Positions 1 to 9,766 of a stretch of 64,000 bases of DNA are shown here, piece by piece. The translations under genes were made by a program, and so were the position numbers. The DNA lies in contig NZ_CXWE01000002.1 in the NCBI RefSeq assembly GCF_001404515.1, positions 434,001 to 498,000 of the forward strand. Reading direction: 5' to 3'. Numbering within the stretch: the stretch's first letter is position 1; each line of letters starts with the position of its first letter. The notes under the pieces are model-generated. The model ran no database searches. It was not told the DNA's origin and saw nothing but the letters and a program-made list of their open reading frames with translations. The stretch is from Roseibium album. GTDB taxonomy: Bacteria > Pseudomonadota > Alphaproteobacteria > Rhizobiales > Stappiaceae.

Positions 1-836
1 GTCATCTGCGTGCAATGGATCAGGCACCAGTTTTGAGAAACGTCCTGGTTTTCCAATAGCCATTCAACAGGCCGTTTGCCCCTGACTTCCTGCACCTCTT
101 CCACTTCGGCAACCTGCTCGGCAAGGTGCATGTGAACCGGTCTCTGGCCAGCCAGGGCTACCGCATCCCTGAGGCCTTCTTCGTCGACCGCGCGCAGGGA
201 ATGCGGCGCAACCCCGAGAACCGCGTCATCCGGCAGCGATTTGATCGCCGTTTCGGATTTCTCGCGAAGCTTTGCAAATCGGTCGAAATCGTTTCCGAAG
301 CGGATCTGTCCCGCGGCAAGTCCGCGTTTGTCACAGCCGCCATACTGATAAAGCACCGGCAGATGGGTCAATCCGATCCCTGTTTCGGACGCTGCGCAGA
401 TGATGCGTTCGGACAGCTCGGCAAGGTTTTCATAAGGTGTGCCGCCAGGTTGGTGATGGAGATAGTGGAACTCGCCGACAGCGGCATAGCCGGCCTCAAG
501 CATTTCCATTTGAACGAAGGCGGAAATCGCCTCGACATCCTCCGGCGTCAGGGTATCAAGGAATCGGAACATGATTTGGCGCCAGGTCCAGAAACTGTCG
601 CGCGCGTTCTGCCCTCGTCGCTCGCTCATGCCGGCCATCGCACGCTGAAACGCATGGCTGTGCAGGTTCACGGGCGCTGGAAGCAGAATACCAACGGTTT
701 GTCCGGAAGGTTCGGCATCTCGCTCGACCGAAATTATTCTTCCTTCGTCTGAAACAGTTACGGCGACATTTTCCGCCCATCCATCGGGCAAAAGTGCCTT
801 CTGCGCAAAAACACCTGCTCCAGGGACTGCCGACAT
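1..836 (-). CDS. hutF: Formimidoylglutamate deiminase HutF (3' end outside window)
   Basis: Amidohydrolase-family enzyme that deiminates N-formimidoyl-L-glutamate to N-formylglutamate and ammonia in the five-step histidine pathway. Translating the minus strand from ATG at 836 gives an open frame to the window edge, starting MSAVPGAGVFAQKAL. It includes a metal-binding HSH (in LHSHAFQRAM), an FHYLHH segment and HMHLAEQ, as in HutF. A purine-rich site (GAAGGAAG) lies about 8 nt upstream of this ATG. It is divergent from hutI, and its product is the substrate of HutG encoded on the other side. About 278 codons are visible; the family is about 450, so the C-terminus lies left of position 1. Confidence 0.93.
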   Translation of the reverse strand, partial: MSAVPGAGVFAQKALLPDGWAENVAVTVSDEGRIISVERDAEPSGQTVGILLPAPVNLHSHAFQRAMAGMSERRGQNARDSFWTWRQIMFRFLDTLTPEDVEAISAFVQMEMLEAGYAAVGEFHYLHHQPGGTPYENLAELSERIICAASETGIGLTHLPVLYQYGGCDKRGLAAGQIRFGNDFDRFAKLREKSETAIKSLPDDAVLGVAPHSLRAVDEEGLRDAVALAGQRPVHMHLAEQVAEVEEVQEVRGKRPVEWLLENQDVSQNWCLIHCTQM

Positions 837-860
837 ACTGTGCTTCCTTCGTTGACACAT

Positions 861-880
861 TAATATGTGCATGCATATTA
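861..880. promoter_or_regulatory. Palindromic operator between hutF and hutI, probable HutC site
   Basis: TAATATG at 861-867 and CATATTA at 874-880 form a perfect 7-bp inverted repeat separated by 6 bp, in the 80-bp gap between the divergent hutF and hutI starts. Hut genes in proteobacteria are commonly repressed by HutC, a GntR-family protein that binds AT-rich palindromes of this size and is relieved by urocanate. No hutC gene is in the window, so the assignment is an inference from position and symmetry. Confidence 0.55.
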
Positions 881-916
881 TCTTATAACGCAATCTAATC
901 AAGCCGGAGATGGTTC

Positions 917-2122
917 TTGTCCCAGCGCCTCCTGATCAACGCCAGCCTGGCAACACTTGCTAACAACGGCACACCTTATGGCTTGATCGAAGAAGGTATC
1001 CTGGCGCTGGACGGCGGCAAGATCGCATGGATCGGCAAGGTGGCAGATCTTCCTGCTGCCTATCAGAACTGGGAACGGCAGGATCTCGCCGGACGCCTGG
1101 TAACACCCGGCCTGATCGATTGTCACACGCATGTCGTTTTCGGCGGCAATCGCGCACGAGAATTCGAAATGCGGCTCGAAGGCGCCACCTACGAGGAAGT
1201 CGCGAGAGCCGGTGGCGGCATTGTCTCGACAGTCAAGGCGACACGTTCAGCCAGCGAAGAAGACTTGCTGGACCAGGCCCTGATCCGGGTCGATGCCCTG
1301 ATCGCCGAGGGTGTCACCGCGCTTGAAATCAAGTCGGGTTATGGCCTCGACCTGGACACTGAATTGCGCATGTTGCGCGTTGCAAGAAAGATCGGCAGCG
1401 TCAGGCCCGTTCACGTCCGGACGAGTTTTCTCGGTGCACATGCCGTTCCAGCGGAATTCAAAAATCGTCCGGATGCCTATATCGATGAAGTCTGCCTGCC
1501 GGCACTTGAAGCTGCCAACGCAGAGGGACTGGTCGATGCGGTCGACGGATTTTGCGAGGGAATTGCCTTTTCGCCCAAACAGATTGACCGGGTCTTCGAC
1601 AAGGCGCGAAGGCTGGGTCTCCCGGTCAAGCTGCACGCCGAACAACTTTCAAACCTGGGCGGGGCCGCGCTCGCCGCTTCGTACGGTGCACTCTCGGCTG
1701 ATCACCTGGAGTACCTGGACGAGGCCGGAGCAATGGCGCTCGCCGAAAGCGGCAGCGTTGCCGTGCTTCTGCCTGGAGCTTTCTACACGCTGCGCGAAAC
1801 CCGGCAACCTCCCCTGGACCTCCTGCGGCAGGAAAAGGTGCCAATTGCGCTCGCGACCGATTGCAATCCCGGGTCTTCGCCGCTTGCCTCAATTCTCCTC
1901 ACCCTGAACATGGGCTGCACGTTGTTCCGCATGACACCGGAAGAAGCCCTGGCAGGCGTGACACGCGAGGCAGCTAGGGCCCTCGGCCTTGACGACCAGG
2001 GAACGCTGGAAGTTGGAAAACGCGCGGACCTGAACGTCTGGAATGTCAGTCATCCTGCCGAACTCAGCTACCGCATCGGTTTCAACGCGCTTCATGACCG
2101 TATTTTTGGAGGCTCTGAATGA
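917..2122 (+). CDS. hutI: Imidazolonepropionase HutI
   Basis: Hydrolyses 4-imidazolone-5-propionate to N-formimidoyl-L-glutamate, the third step of histidine degradation, in the cytoplasm. The 401-residue length is normal. The metal site [10 protein letters not shown] near residues 68-77 and the later [10 protein letters not shown] and DCNPGSSP motifs are typical of the family. The start is TTG at 917, preceded by GGAGA at 906-910; the ATG at 910 is out of frame. The last bases overlap hutH (ATGA), so the two are translationally coupled. First gene of the rightward hut operon. Confidence 0.94.
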   Translation: MSQRLLINASLATLANNGTPYGLIEEGILALDGGKIAWIGKVADLPAAYQNWERQDLAGRLVTPGLIDCHTHVVFGGNRAREFEMRLEGATYEEVARAGGGIVSTVKATRSASEEDLLDQALIRVDALIAEGVTALEIKSGYGLDLDTELRMLRVARKIGSVRPVHVRTSFLGAHAVPAEFKNRPDAYIDEVCLPALEAANAEGLVDAVDGFCEGIAFSPKQIDRVFDKARRLGLPVKLHAEQLSNLGGAALAASYGALSADHLEYLDEAGAMALAESGSVAVLLPGAFYTLRETRQPPLDLLRQEKVPIALATDCNPGSSPLASILLTLNMGCTLFRMTPEEALAGVTREAARALGLDDQGTLEVGKRADLNVWNVSHPAELSYRIGFNALHDRIFGGSE

Positions 2123-3675
2123 GCACCCTCACGCTGACACCGGGGTCCGTGATCCTTGCCGATCTGGAACGCATCTACCGGGAAGAACTGCCCGTTCGCG
2201 TTGACCGGTCTGCCGAAGCTTCAATCAGGCAGGCATCTGAACGCGTGGCGAAGGCGGCTCGGGGCGTTGAGGCCGTCTATGGCGTCAACACCGGGTTCGG
2301 AAAGCTTGCCAGCGTCAAGATCGCGGCTGAGGACACGGAGACCCTTCAACGCAATCTGATCCTGTCGCATTGCTGCGGTGTTGGCGAAGCGCTTGACCGC
2401 ACGACGACCAGGCTGATGATGGTGCTGAAACTTCTCTCGCTTGGGCGCGGGGCCTCCGGGGTGAGGTTAGAAGTCCTGCAGCTGATCGAGGATTGTCTCC
2501 AAAATGGCGTGACGCCGGTTATCCCCTCCCAGGGTTCCGTTGGCGCTTCCGGCGACCTCGCCCCTCTCGCCCACATGACGGCGGTCATGATCGGAGAAGG
2601 CGAAGCAGTGCTGGACGGTGAGCGGATGCCGGGCGGCAAAGCGCTTGAAAGCGCGGGGCTTTCGCCTGTCGTACTCGGCCCAAAGGAAGGCCTCGGCCTC
2701 ATCAACGGCACACAATTTTCGACCGCTTGCGCGCTGACGGGTCTTTTCGATGCCTGGCGCCTCGCGGAGGCCACGCTCGTCACTGCAAGTCTTTCCACCG
2801 ATGCGATCATGGGGTCAACGGCTCCACTGCTTGCCGAAATTCACGAACTGCGTGGCCACCGCGGACAGATAGAAGTCGCAAGAACAATGCGGGACATCAT
2901 GTCCGGATCGGAAATCAGGGAAAGTCACCGGGAAGGCGACACCCGCGTCCAGGACCCTTACTGCATCCGCTGCCAGCCTCAGGTCGCAGGAGCCTGCGTG
3001 GACCTGATGCGCATGGCGGCAATGACGCTTGAAGTCGAAGCCAATGCGGCAACGGACAATCCCCTCGTTCTGATCGATGCCGACAGGATCGTATCAGGCG
3101 GCAACTTCCATGCGGAGCCCGTCGCTTTCGCCGCTGATCAACTCGCGCTAGCGGTTGCCGAACTCGGAGCAATTGCACAAAGACGCGTTGCGCTGATGGT
3201 CGACCCGACCCTGTCCTTCGACCTGCCGCCGTTCCTTGCAAGGGATCCCGGCCTCAACTCCGGCATGATGATCGCAGAGGTCACCACCGCGGCCCTGATG
3301 AGCGAGAACAAGCATCTTGCCAATCCCTGCTCGACAGACTCAACGCCAACCAGCGCCAATCAGGAAGATCACGTCTCCATGGCAGCGCATGGGGCCCGTC
3401 GCCTTGGCCGGATGAACGCGAACCTGTCACATATCCTGGGCGTCGAGATCCTGTGTGCGGTCGAGGGCATCGAACACAGGGCACCGCTCAGAACCAGCCC
3501 GTTACTTCTGTCGGTCATCGCCAAGCTGCGGGCGGAAATTCCAGCCCTGAGCGAAGACCGCTATCTCGCGCCAGATCTGGAAACGGCCGCAGACCTTGTT
3601 CGGTCCCGGGCACTGGTGTCGACGGTCTCGGGCGAGCACATGATAAAGCTGGGAACGCACCATGCAGCCGCTTGA
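2119..3675 (+). CDS. hutH: Histidine ammonia-lyase HutH
   Basis: Converts L-histidine to trans-urocanate and ammonia, the committing step of the pathway. The protein has 518 residues. The Ala-Ser-Gly triad that cyclises into the MIO prosthetic group is seen at residues 143-145 in [15 protein letters not shown], and the active-site YGVNTGFG segment is near residue 54. The start overlaps the hutI stop by 4 nt and the 3' end overlaps hutG by 14 nt. The gene order I-H-G-U resembles other alphaproteobacterial hut operons. Confidence 0.96.
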   Translation: MSTLTLTPGSVILADLERIYREELPVRVDRSAEASIRQASERVAKAARGVEAVYGVNTGFGKLASVKIAAEDTETLQRNLILSHCCGVGEALDRTTTRLMMVLKLLSLGRGASGVRLEVLQLIEDCLQNGVTPVIPSQGSVGASGDLAPLAHMTAVMIGEGEAVLDGERMPGGKALESAGLSPVVLGPKEGLGLINGTQFSTACALTGLFDAWRLAEATLVTASLSTDAIMGSTAPLLAEIHELRGHRGQIEVARTMRDIMSGSEIRESHREGDTRVQDPYCIRCQPQVAGACVDLMRMAAMTLEVEANAATDNPLVLIDADRIVSGGNFHAEPVAFAADQLALAVAELGAIAQRRVALMVDPTLSFDLPPFLARDPGLNSGMMIAEVTTAALMSENKHLANPCSTDSTPTSANQEDHVSMAAHGARRLGRMNANLSHILGVEILCAVEGIEHRAPLRTSPLLLSVIAKLRAEIPALSEDRYLAPDLETAADLVRSRALVSTVSGEHMIKLGTHHAAA

Positions 3676-4495
3676 CGTCACACTGGGCGACGGCCCGCTC
3701 GTTCTCGGTGTGCCCCACTCGGGAACCTACATACCGGTAGATATCCGGGAACGGTTGAATTCACTGGGACAAAAGCGTGCCGATACCGACTGGCATGTTG
3801 ACCGTCTCTATTCAGATCTCCTGCCCGGTGCCACAATGGTGCGCGCCAATTTCCATAGGTATGTGATCGACGCCAACCGGGACCCTGAGGGCGTCAGCCT
3901 CTACCCCGGCCAGAACACCACGACCCTTTGCCCGACAACCGACTTTGACGGCAAGCCGATCTATCACGAAGGCCAGGAACCGAACGCCGACGAGATCGAA
4001 TCCAGACGCCTTGCCTGGCACGCGCCTTATCACGCAGCCCTTCGTGCCGAACTTGAGCGTGTCCGGGCAAAACACGGTGTCGCCATTCTCTATGACTGTC
4101 ATTCCATACGTTCGGTCGTACCGTTTCTCTTTGAGGGAACGCTGGCGGATTTCAACACGGGCACGAATAATGGCGTGACCTGTGCGCCGGAATTCGAAAC
4201 CGCTGTTTTTGATCGCACCAGAAACGCGGACGGGTATTCCGCCGTTCTCAATGGACGGTTCAAAGGCGGCTGGACAACACGTCACTATGGCCGCCCGTCG
4301 GAGGGCTTTCACGCCATTCAGATGGAACTGGCTCAAAAGACCCATCTGGCAACCGAAGATCTGCCCTTTGACTACGACGAAGACAAGGCACGCAGGCTTC
4401 GTACCCACCTCAAAGACATCCTCGCGGCACTTGAGGCCATAGCACCGGTGCTTGCCGACCAGAATTCAAAGATCGAGGGAGCGCATCATGAATGA
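3662..4495 (+). CDS. hutG: N-formylglutamate deformylase HutG
   Basis: Hydrolyses N-formyl-L-glutamate to glutamate and formate, the last step of the HutF/HutG branch. The 277-residue protein belongs to the N-formylglutamate amidohydrolase family: it has VPHSGTYIP near the N-terminus and YDCHSIRS with the metal-binding histidine in the middle. It starts inside the hutH 3' end and overlaps hutU by 8 nt. The formate released is a plausible substrate for the formate dehydrogenase encoded about 12 kb downstream, though nothing in the sequence links their expression. Confidence 0.94.
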   Translation: MQPLDVTLGDGPLVLGVPHSGTYIPVDIRERLNSLGQKRADTDWHVDRLYSDLLPGATMVRANFHRYVIDANRDPEGVSLYPGQNTTTLCPTTDFDGKPIYHEGQEPNADEIESRRLAWHAPYHAALRAELERVRAKHGVAILYDCHSIRSVVPFLFEGTLADFNTGTNNGVTCAPEFETAVFDRTRNADGYSAVLNGRFKGGWTTRHYGRPSEGFHAIQMELAQKTHLATEDLPFDYDEDKARRLRTHLKDILAALEAIAPVLADQNSKIEGAHHE

Positions 4496-6161
4496 TCGCC
4501 GACACAATGCGCGCGATGTTTATCCGCCGACCGGGACGGAACTGAATGCAAGGTCCTGGCTGACCGAGGCTCCGCTGCGCATGCTGATGAACAATCTTCA
4601 TCCGGACGTCGCGGAAAACCCGCACGAGCTCGTCGTATATGGCGGCATCGGTCGGGCAGCCCGCACATGGGACGATTTCGACCGTATTGTCGCCAGCCTG
4701 AAGCAGCTTGACGAAGACGAAACACTGCTTGTCCAGTCCGGAAAGCCGGTCGGCATTTTCAGAACCCACAAGGACGCCCCGCGCGTATTGATCGCCAATT
4801 CCAATCTGGTGCCGAACTGGGCGAACTGGGACCATTTCCACGAGTTGGATAAGATGGGTCTTGCCATGTACGGTCAGATGACGGCCGGATCCTGGATCTA
4901 TATCGGCACGCAGGGCATCGTTCAGGGCACTTACGAAACATTCATGGAAGCCGGACGGCAGCACTACGACGGCAACCTGAATGGGCGTTGGATTCTGACC
5001 GGTGGCCTGGGGGGCATGGGCGGCGCACAGCCGCTTGCTGCGGTCATGGCGGGCGCTTGCTGCCTGGCGGTCGAATGTGATGAAAAGAGTGCCGATTTCC
5101 GGCTGCGCACGCAATACGTGGACGAAAAGACCCATTCACTGGATGAAGCGCTGGAACTGATCGACCGCTGGACCAAGGCAGGCGAAGCGAAGTCCGTAGC
5201 CCTGATCGGCAATGCTGCGGACGTCTTTCCCGAACTGGTCAGACGCGGCGTGAAACCCGATATCGTCACAGATCAGACGTCGGCGCATGACCCGGTAAAC
5301 GGATACCTGCCACAGGGTTGGACAGTGGCCGAATGGCGCGCAAAGGCAGAGACAGATCCCAAGGCTGTCGAAAAGGCCGCGCGCGCCTCCATGCGGGTCC
5401 ATGTCGAGGCAATGGTTGATTTCTGGAATGCCGGAGTACCGACCCTCGACTATGGCAACAACATTCGCCAGGTGGCTCTGGAAGAGGGTTTTGAAAACGC
5501 GTTCGCATTCCCTGGCTTTGTCCCAGCCTATATCCGTCCGCTGTTCTGCCGCGGTATCGGTCCCTTCCGCTGGTGCGCTCTTTCCGGCGATCCGGAGGAC
5601 ATCTACAAGACCGACGCCAAGGTGAAGGAATTGATTCCGGACGATCCGCATCTGCACAACTGGCTCGACCTGGCGCGAGAGCGAATTTCTTTCCAGGGTC
5701 TGCCGGCGCGCATCTGCTGGGTCGGTCTCGGCCAGCGGCACCGGCTCGGTCTTGCCTTCAACGAGATGGTTCGCAGCGGCGAGTTGAAAGCGCCGATCGT
5801 GATCGGACGCGACCATCTGGATTCAGGATCTGTCGCATCTCCCAACCGCGAAACCGAGGCGATGCAGGACGGATCCGATGCTGTTTCGGACTGGCCTTTG
5901 TTGAACGCACTGCTCAACACCGCATCCGGTGCGACCTGGGTATCGCTGCATCATGGCGGTGGTGTCGGCATGGGATTTTCGCAACATTCGGGCATGGTCA
6001 TCTGCTGCGACGGTACCGAAGATGCCGACAGGCGGATCGGCCGCGTGCTTTGGAACGACCCGGCGACTGGTGTGATGCGTCACGCCGACGCCGGCTACGA
6101 GATCGCGCTGGACTGCGCGAAAGAACAGGGGCTCAACCTGCCGGGCATTTTGGGCAAGTAA
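4488..6161 (+). CDS. hutU: Urocanate hydratase HutU
   Basis: Converts urocanate to 4-imidazolone-5-propionate using tightly bound NAD+. Starting at ATG 4488, after the ribosome site GAGGGAG, gives 557 residues, the usual urocanase length; a longer frame from 4452 has no such site. The protein carries the glycine-rich [13 protein letters not shown] segment and the late [17 protein letters not shown] signature. It ends 52 bp before the TRAP binding-protein gene, so the transporter may be co-transcribed. Confidence 0.96.
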   Translation: MNDRRHNARDVYPPTGTELNARSWLTEAPLRMLMNNLHPDVAENPHELVVYGGIGRAARTWDDFDRIVASLKQLDEDETLLVQSGKPVGIFRTHKDAPRVLIANSNLVPNWANWDHFHELDKMGLAMYGQMTAGSWIYIGTQGIVQGTYETFMEAGRQHYDGNLNGRWILTGGLGGMGGAQPLAAVMAGACCLAVECDEKSADFRLRTQYVDEKTHSLDEALELIDRWTKAGEAKSVALIGNAADVFPELVRRGVKPDIVTDQTSAHDPVNGYLPQGWTVAEWRAKAETDPKAVEKAARASMRVHVEAMVDFWNAGVPTLDYGNNIRQVALEEGFENAFAFPGFVPAYIRPLFCRGIGPFRWCALSGDPEDIYKTDAKVKELIPDDPHLHNWLDLARERISFQGLPARICWVGLGQRHRLGLAFNEMVRSGELKAPIVIGRDHLDSGSVASPNRETEAMQDGSDAVSDWPLLNALLNTASGATWVSLHHGGGVGMGFSQHSGMVICCDGTEDADRRIGRVLWNDPATGVMRHADAGYEIALDCAKEQGLNLPGILGK

Positions 6162-6213
6162 CGAACATGGCAGGACGCCCTGAACCGACGAATTTGAACT
6201 GAGGGGAATTAGC

Positions 6214-7314
6214 ATGAAAAGACGTGATTTTCTCAAAGCCGGTGCAACCGGAACCGCTGCCGCTGCGGCAGCAACAGCGCTCGCCGCTCCGGCGATTGCC
6301 CAGGACGTCCGCCAGTGGCGCATGGTCACTGCCTGGCCGAAAAACCTGCCAGGTCCCGGTGTCGCGGCCCAGATGCTTGCGGACCGCATCACGGCTCTGT
6401 CCGGTGGACGCATCGAGGTTAAACTCTTTGCAGCCGGCGAGATTGTTCCAGGCAACGGTGTCTTCGACGCGGTCGGTCAGGGCACAGCGGAGCTTTACCA
6501 CGCCGTACCGGCCTACTGGGGTTCCAAGTCAAAGGGTATCCTTCTGTTCGGATCCCAGCCTTTTGGTCTGACAGCGCCCGAACAGGCTGGATGGCTGATC
6601 CACGGCGGTGGCCAGGCGCTTTACGACGAGATCTATGGCGGGTTCAACCTGAAACCATTCCTCTGCGGCAACTCCGGTCCGCAATGGGCAGGCTGGTTCC
6701 GCACCGAAATCAACAGTGTCGACGACCTGAAAGGCTTGAAGTTCCGGTCGACAGGTCTGGCCTCCGAAATGTGTTCCAAGCTCGGCATGGCGGTTCAGGC
6801 CATGAGCGGTCCTGCCATGTTCCAGGCGCTTCAATCCGGCGCACTCGATGCAGGTGAATTCATCGGGCCATGGACCGACAGCGCACTCGGCTACTACCAG
6901 ATTGCCAAGAACTACTACTGGCCTGGCGTCGGCGAACCGTCTTCCGCGGAAGAGTGTGCGGTCAATCTGGAAGCCTACAATGATCTGCCGGACGACCTGA
7001 AGGCTGCCGTCTCGCACGCCTGTGCCAGCCTCTACAACGATGTCCTGACCGAATACAACACCAAGCATGCTCAAGCCCTGACCCAATTGGTCAACGAGCA
7101 TGACGTGATGGTGCGCAAGTTGCCGGACGAGGTCATCGTGGCCATGGGCAACGCGGCTGGTGAAGTCATCACGGATCTTCGTTCCAGCGATGACGAACTG
7201 GTCAAGCGTATCACGGAAAGTTTCCTCGCCTACCGTGCGCTGATGCATGAGTACATGCCGTATGCCGACAACGGCCAGATGAACGCACGGCTGCTGGACT
7301 ACAAGTACGACTAG
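6214..7314 (+). CDS. TRAP transporter substrate-binding protein, DctP/TakP-like
   Basis: Periplasmic receptor of a sodium-coupled TRAP importer. The 366-residue precursor begins with a Tat signal (KRRDFLKAG, then an alanine-rich stretch ending AIAQD), and a good ribosome site (GAGGGG) precedes ATG 6214. The mature part, with GLKFRSTGLASE and GALDAGEFIGPW, resembles the TakP branch, whose known members bind 2-oxo acids or related carboxylates. The position directly behind hutU suggests urocanate, imidazole-lactate/pyruvate or another histidine-related acid as ligand, but the sequence does not prove this. Confidence 0.88.
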   Translation: MKRRDFLKAGATGTAAAAAATALAAPAIAQDVRQWRMVTAWPKNLPGPGVAAQMLADRITALSGGRIEVKLFAAGEIVPGNGVFDAVGQGTAELYHAVPAYWGSKSKGILLFGSQPFGLTAPEQAGWLIHGGGQALYDEIYGGFNLKPFLCGNSGPQWAGWFRTEINSVDDLKGLKFRSTGLASEMCSKLGMAVQAMSGPAMFQALQSGALDAGEFIGPWTDSALGYYQIAKNYYWPGVGEPSSAEECAVNLEAYNDLPDDLKAAVSHACASLYNDVLTEYNTKHAQALTQLVNEHDVMVRKLPDEVIVAMGNAAGEVITDLRSSDDELVKRITESFLAYRALMHEYMPYADNGQMNARLLDYKYD

Positions 7315-7343
7315 GTTGCTGTTCCAACGGCTCTTTTCCAAAG

Positions 7344-7374
7344 TTTCGAGGGACCCCCAAAAGGCCCCTCGAAA
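7344..7374 (+). terminator. Stable hairpin after dctP, probable attenuator
   Basis: TTTCGAGGG at 7344-7352 pairs with CCCTCGAAA at 7366-7374. The stem can be extended inward across one mismatch. It lies 30 bp after the dctP stop and has no T-run, so it looks more like a 3'-end stabiliser or partial terminator. This would leave more binding-protein message than dctQM message, as is usual for periplasmic receptors. Confidence 0.6.
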
Positions 7375-7382
7375 CACCCTTT

Positions 7383-7484
7383 GTCGTCCCTGCGAAGGCT
7401 GGGATCCAGTAGCCGTGAACTTTGAAAAGAAAGATGAGCCTGGCGGCGTACCGGATCGCCGCTTTGCTCCGTCCGGGATGACAA
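7383..7484. repeat. Interspersed repeat-like element, copy A
   Basis: In the 401-bp gap between dctP and dctQ, this segment begins GTCGTCCCTGCGAAGG, continues with GGGATCCAGT and ends CCGTCCGGGATGACAA. Similar starts and ends (GTCATCC or GTCACCC, GGATCCA or GTATCCA, then CCGGGATGAC) recur at 7570, 14391 and 48325, always between genes. This pattern is characteristic of short non-coding interspersed repeats in alphaproteobacteria. No coding content was seen in the gap. Confidence 0.5.
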
Positions 7485-7569
7485 GACAGGGCGATGGTTT
7501 CGAAACCCGGGCCCGAATGGTTATGCCGGCATGACAGAAACAAGCGACTGGAAACCACCCCCTTCCAGG

Positions 7570-7670
7570 GTCATCCTCCGGCTTGACCACGGGATCCATT
7601 CCGCTTCCACTCCGCATTGGAATCGCGGCATGGTGACGGCACCGATTGCAGAGACCTGCTCTGCGATGAC
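7570..7670. repeat. Interspersed repeat-like element, copy B
   Basis: This segment begins GTCATCCTCCGGCTTGACC, contains GGGATCCATTCC and ends in a small hairpin (GCAGAG, loop, CTCTGC) followed by GATGAC. It lies in the same dctP-dctQ gap as copy A and shares its terminal words but not its middle. It sits within 50 bp of the dctQ start, so it is probably transcribed as part of the leader. Confidence 0.45.
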
Positions 7671-7715
7671 GTAGCATTAAGAGATCAGGCAACAACAGGG
7701 GCAGGACAAACCGCA

Positions 7716-8219
7716 ATGCTAAAACTCGCGGACGTGCTGGAGCGCGTCAATTCTCTCATAGGCAATACGCTGTGCTGGGCAGCGCTTGCCATGATGCTCC
7801 TGCAATTCGTGATCGTGCTCCTGCGATATGTCTTTGGCTACAGCTACATTTTTCTGGATGAGGGTGTCCTTTACTTCCACGCAGCCCTCTTCATGCTCGG
7901 CGCAGGTTACACATTCCTCGTCAATGCCCATGTCAGGGTAGATATCTTCTACGCCAAATGCACCGAACGGACCCAGGCATGGATCGACCTGTTCGGTCAC
8001 CTTTTTCTGCTCACGCCCGCACTCATCGTGCTGATCTGGTTTTCCTGGCCCTATGTGCGCGGCAGTTGGGCGATCCTGGAAGGTCCGATATCCGTCGGCG
8101 GCATTCCGGCCTCCTATCTGCTCAAATCCCTCATTCCGGCTTACTGCGTGCTTTTGCTCATCCAGGGCGTTGCGGCCTTCATCCGTGACATTGCGAAGCT
8201 GAGAGGTGCCCGTGCATGA
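7716..8219 (+). CDS. TRAP transporter small permease DctQ
   Basis: Small integral-membrane subunit with four predicted membrane helices, 167 residues from ATG 7716. A purine-rich AGGGGCAGGA site precedes this start; the longer frame from 7617 runs through the repeat region and is not credible. A DctQ-type FLDEGVLYFHAALFMLGAGYTF segment is split by the second helix. It overlaps dctM by 4 nt. Together with dctM and the dctP gene it would import a carboxylate with sodium. Confidence 0.88.
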   Translation: MLKLADVLERVNSLIGNTLCWAALAMMLLQFVIVLLRYVFGYSYIFLDEGVLYFHAALFMLGAGYTFLVNAHVRVDIFYAKCTERTQAWIDLFGHLFLLTPALIVLIWFSWPYVRGSWAILEGPISVGGIPASYLLKSLIPAYCVLLLIQGVAAFIRDIAKLRGARA

Positions 8220-9766
8220 GCCTGCCACTCGACCTCATCATGTTCGGAGCGCTGATCGCCTTCATTCTGCTCGGTTATCCGGTGGCTTTCACGATAGCCG
8301 GAGTTGCCACGGGATTTGCGCTTCTCGGCTGGATGCTCGGAGACTTCAATATCCAACTCATGGGAGCGATGGGCCAAAGGTTCTTTGGCGTCCTCGTCAA
8401 TCCCGTTCTGACTGCAATTCCGCTTTTCGTTCTGATGGGAGTCATTCTGGAAAAGAGCCGGATTGCCGAAGAACTGCTGGAGACCATGGGACGCCTTTTC
8501 GGGCGGATGAACGGCGGTCTCGGCGTCTCCGTCATACTCGTCGGAGCACTGCTTGCGGCCTCTACCGGCATTGTCGGCGCAACCGTCGTTGCCATGGGGC
8601 TTATTGCCCTGCCGACCATGCTGCGGAATGGCTATGATCCGAAACTCGCCTCCGGAATGGTCTGCACCGCCGGAACGCTCGGCCAGATCATCCCGCCATC
8701 GACCCTCTTGATTATCCTTGCCGACGTTATGTCGAATGCCTTCCAGCAGGCGCAATACGCACAAGGAAAATTCACGATAGAGACCATATCCGTGGGTCAG
8801 ACCTTTGCCGCCGCCATGGTCCCCGGCCTGCTGCTGGTTCTCGTCTATTGCGTCTATGTCCTGGCCCGTGCCAGGCTCTTTCCGGGTGATGCCCCGGCCA
8901 TGAACGAAAATGTCGACCGGCCCTCCGGCAAGGAAATCGCCGCCGCCATTGTTCCACCAATTCTACTGATCATCGCTGTTCTGGGTTCTATTCTCGGCGG
9001 CATCGCCTCTCCGAACGAAGCCGCATCCGTCGGTGCAGTCGGCGCAATTCTTCTTGCCGGGCGCCGGCTTGGCGTTTCCACGAAGCTGATTGTACTGGCA
9101 ACGCTCGCTTTGCTCGTCCTTGCAGTTGTCGCAACACTTATGCCGGTCCGTCTGCAACGATCCGACGTCACACCCGTTGGATATCTGCTTGCGGCAGTCT
9201 ATGCGGGCCTTGCCATCTTCGCCGTTGGCGTTGTGGTCCGCATCCTGCTGGCAGCATTTGCCGACGGTCTCTTGAAGGCCTCCCTCCTGTCGACCCTCAC
9301 GGTCACATCAATGATTTTCGCCACCATCCTCATGGCGAGTTTCTTTTCGCTCGTCTTTGTCGGCCTTGGCGGCGAAGACAGGGTGCATGCCATCCTGAAC
9401 GAAATGCCTGGCGGAGCAACCGGTGCGTTGATCTTTGCAATGCTGTTTGTCTTCGTCCTCGGCTTCTTCCTCGACTTCGTCGAAATCTCGGTAATCCTCC
9501 TGCCGGTGCTAATCCCGCCACTCATCCTGATGGGGATTGACCCGATCTGGCTGACTGTCCTGATCGCGATCAATCTCCAGACATCGTTCCTGACGCCACC
9601 GTTCGGCTTTTCGCTGTTCTACCTGCGCGGCGCGGCGCCCAAGGAAATCACCACAGGCCAGATCTATCGCGGAGTGGTGCCCTTCATAGGGCTTCAGATC
9701 ATCGCAGTGGCCATCTTGTGGCTGTTCCCGATCCTCGCAACCTGGTTGCCGCGTTCGCTTTACTGA
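8216..9766 (+). CDS. TRAP transporter large permease DctM
   Basis: Large membrane subunit of the TRAP importer, 516 residues with about a dozen hydrophobic segments. DctM features include the LLGYPVAFTIAG start, STGIVGATVVAMGLIALP, IIPPSTLLIILAD and the late NLQTSFLTPPFGFSLFYLRG. It is longer than the usual 425-440 residues because of an insert between about residues 225 and 345, as in the DctM branch paired with TakP-like receptors. The stop overlaps the converging nagZ-like gene by 7 bp. Confidence 0.92.
   Translation: MSLPLDLIMFGALIAFILLGYPVAFTIAGVATGFALLGWMLGDFNIQLMGAMGQRFFGVLVNPVLTAIPLFVLMGVILEKSRIAEELLETMGRLFGRMNGGLGVSVILVGALLAASTGIVGATVVAMGLIALPTMLRNGYDPKLASGMVCTAGTLGQIIPPSTLLIILADVMSNAFQQAQYAQGKFTIETISVGQTFAAAMVPGLLLVLVYCVYVLARARLFPGDAPAMNENVDRPSGKEIAAAIVPPILLIIAVLGSILGGIASPNEAASVGAVGAILLAGRRLGVSTKLIVLATLALLVLAVVATLMPVRLQRSDVTPVGYLLAAVYAGLAIFAVGVVVRILLAAFADGLLKASLLSTLTVTSMIFATILMASFFSLVFVGLGGEDRVHAILNEMPGGATGALIFAMLFVFVLGFFLDFVEISVILLPVLIPPLILMGIDPIWLTVLIAINLQTSFLTPPFGFSLFYLRGAAPKEITTGQIYRGVVPFIGLQIIAVAILWLFPILATWLPRSLY

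Noticed and set aside
126..752. 208-codon plus-strand frame opposite hutF
   Set aside because: It is antisense to the clear HutF coding frame, has no ribosome site and no recognisable domain.
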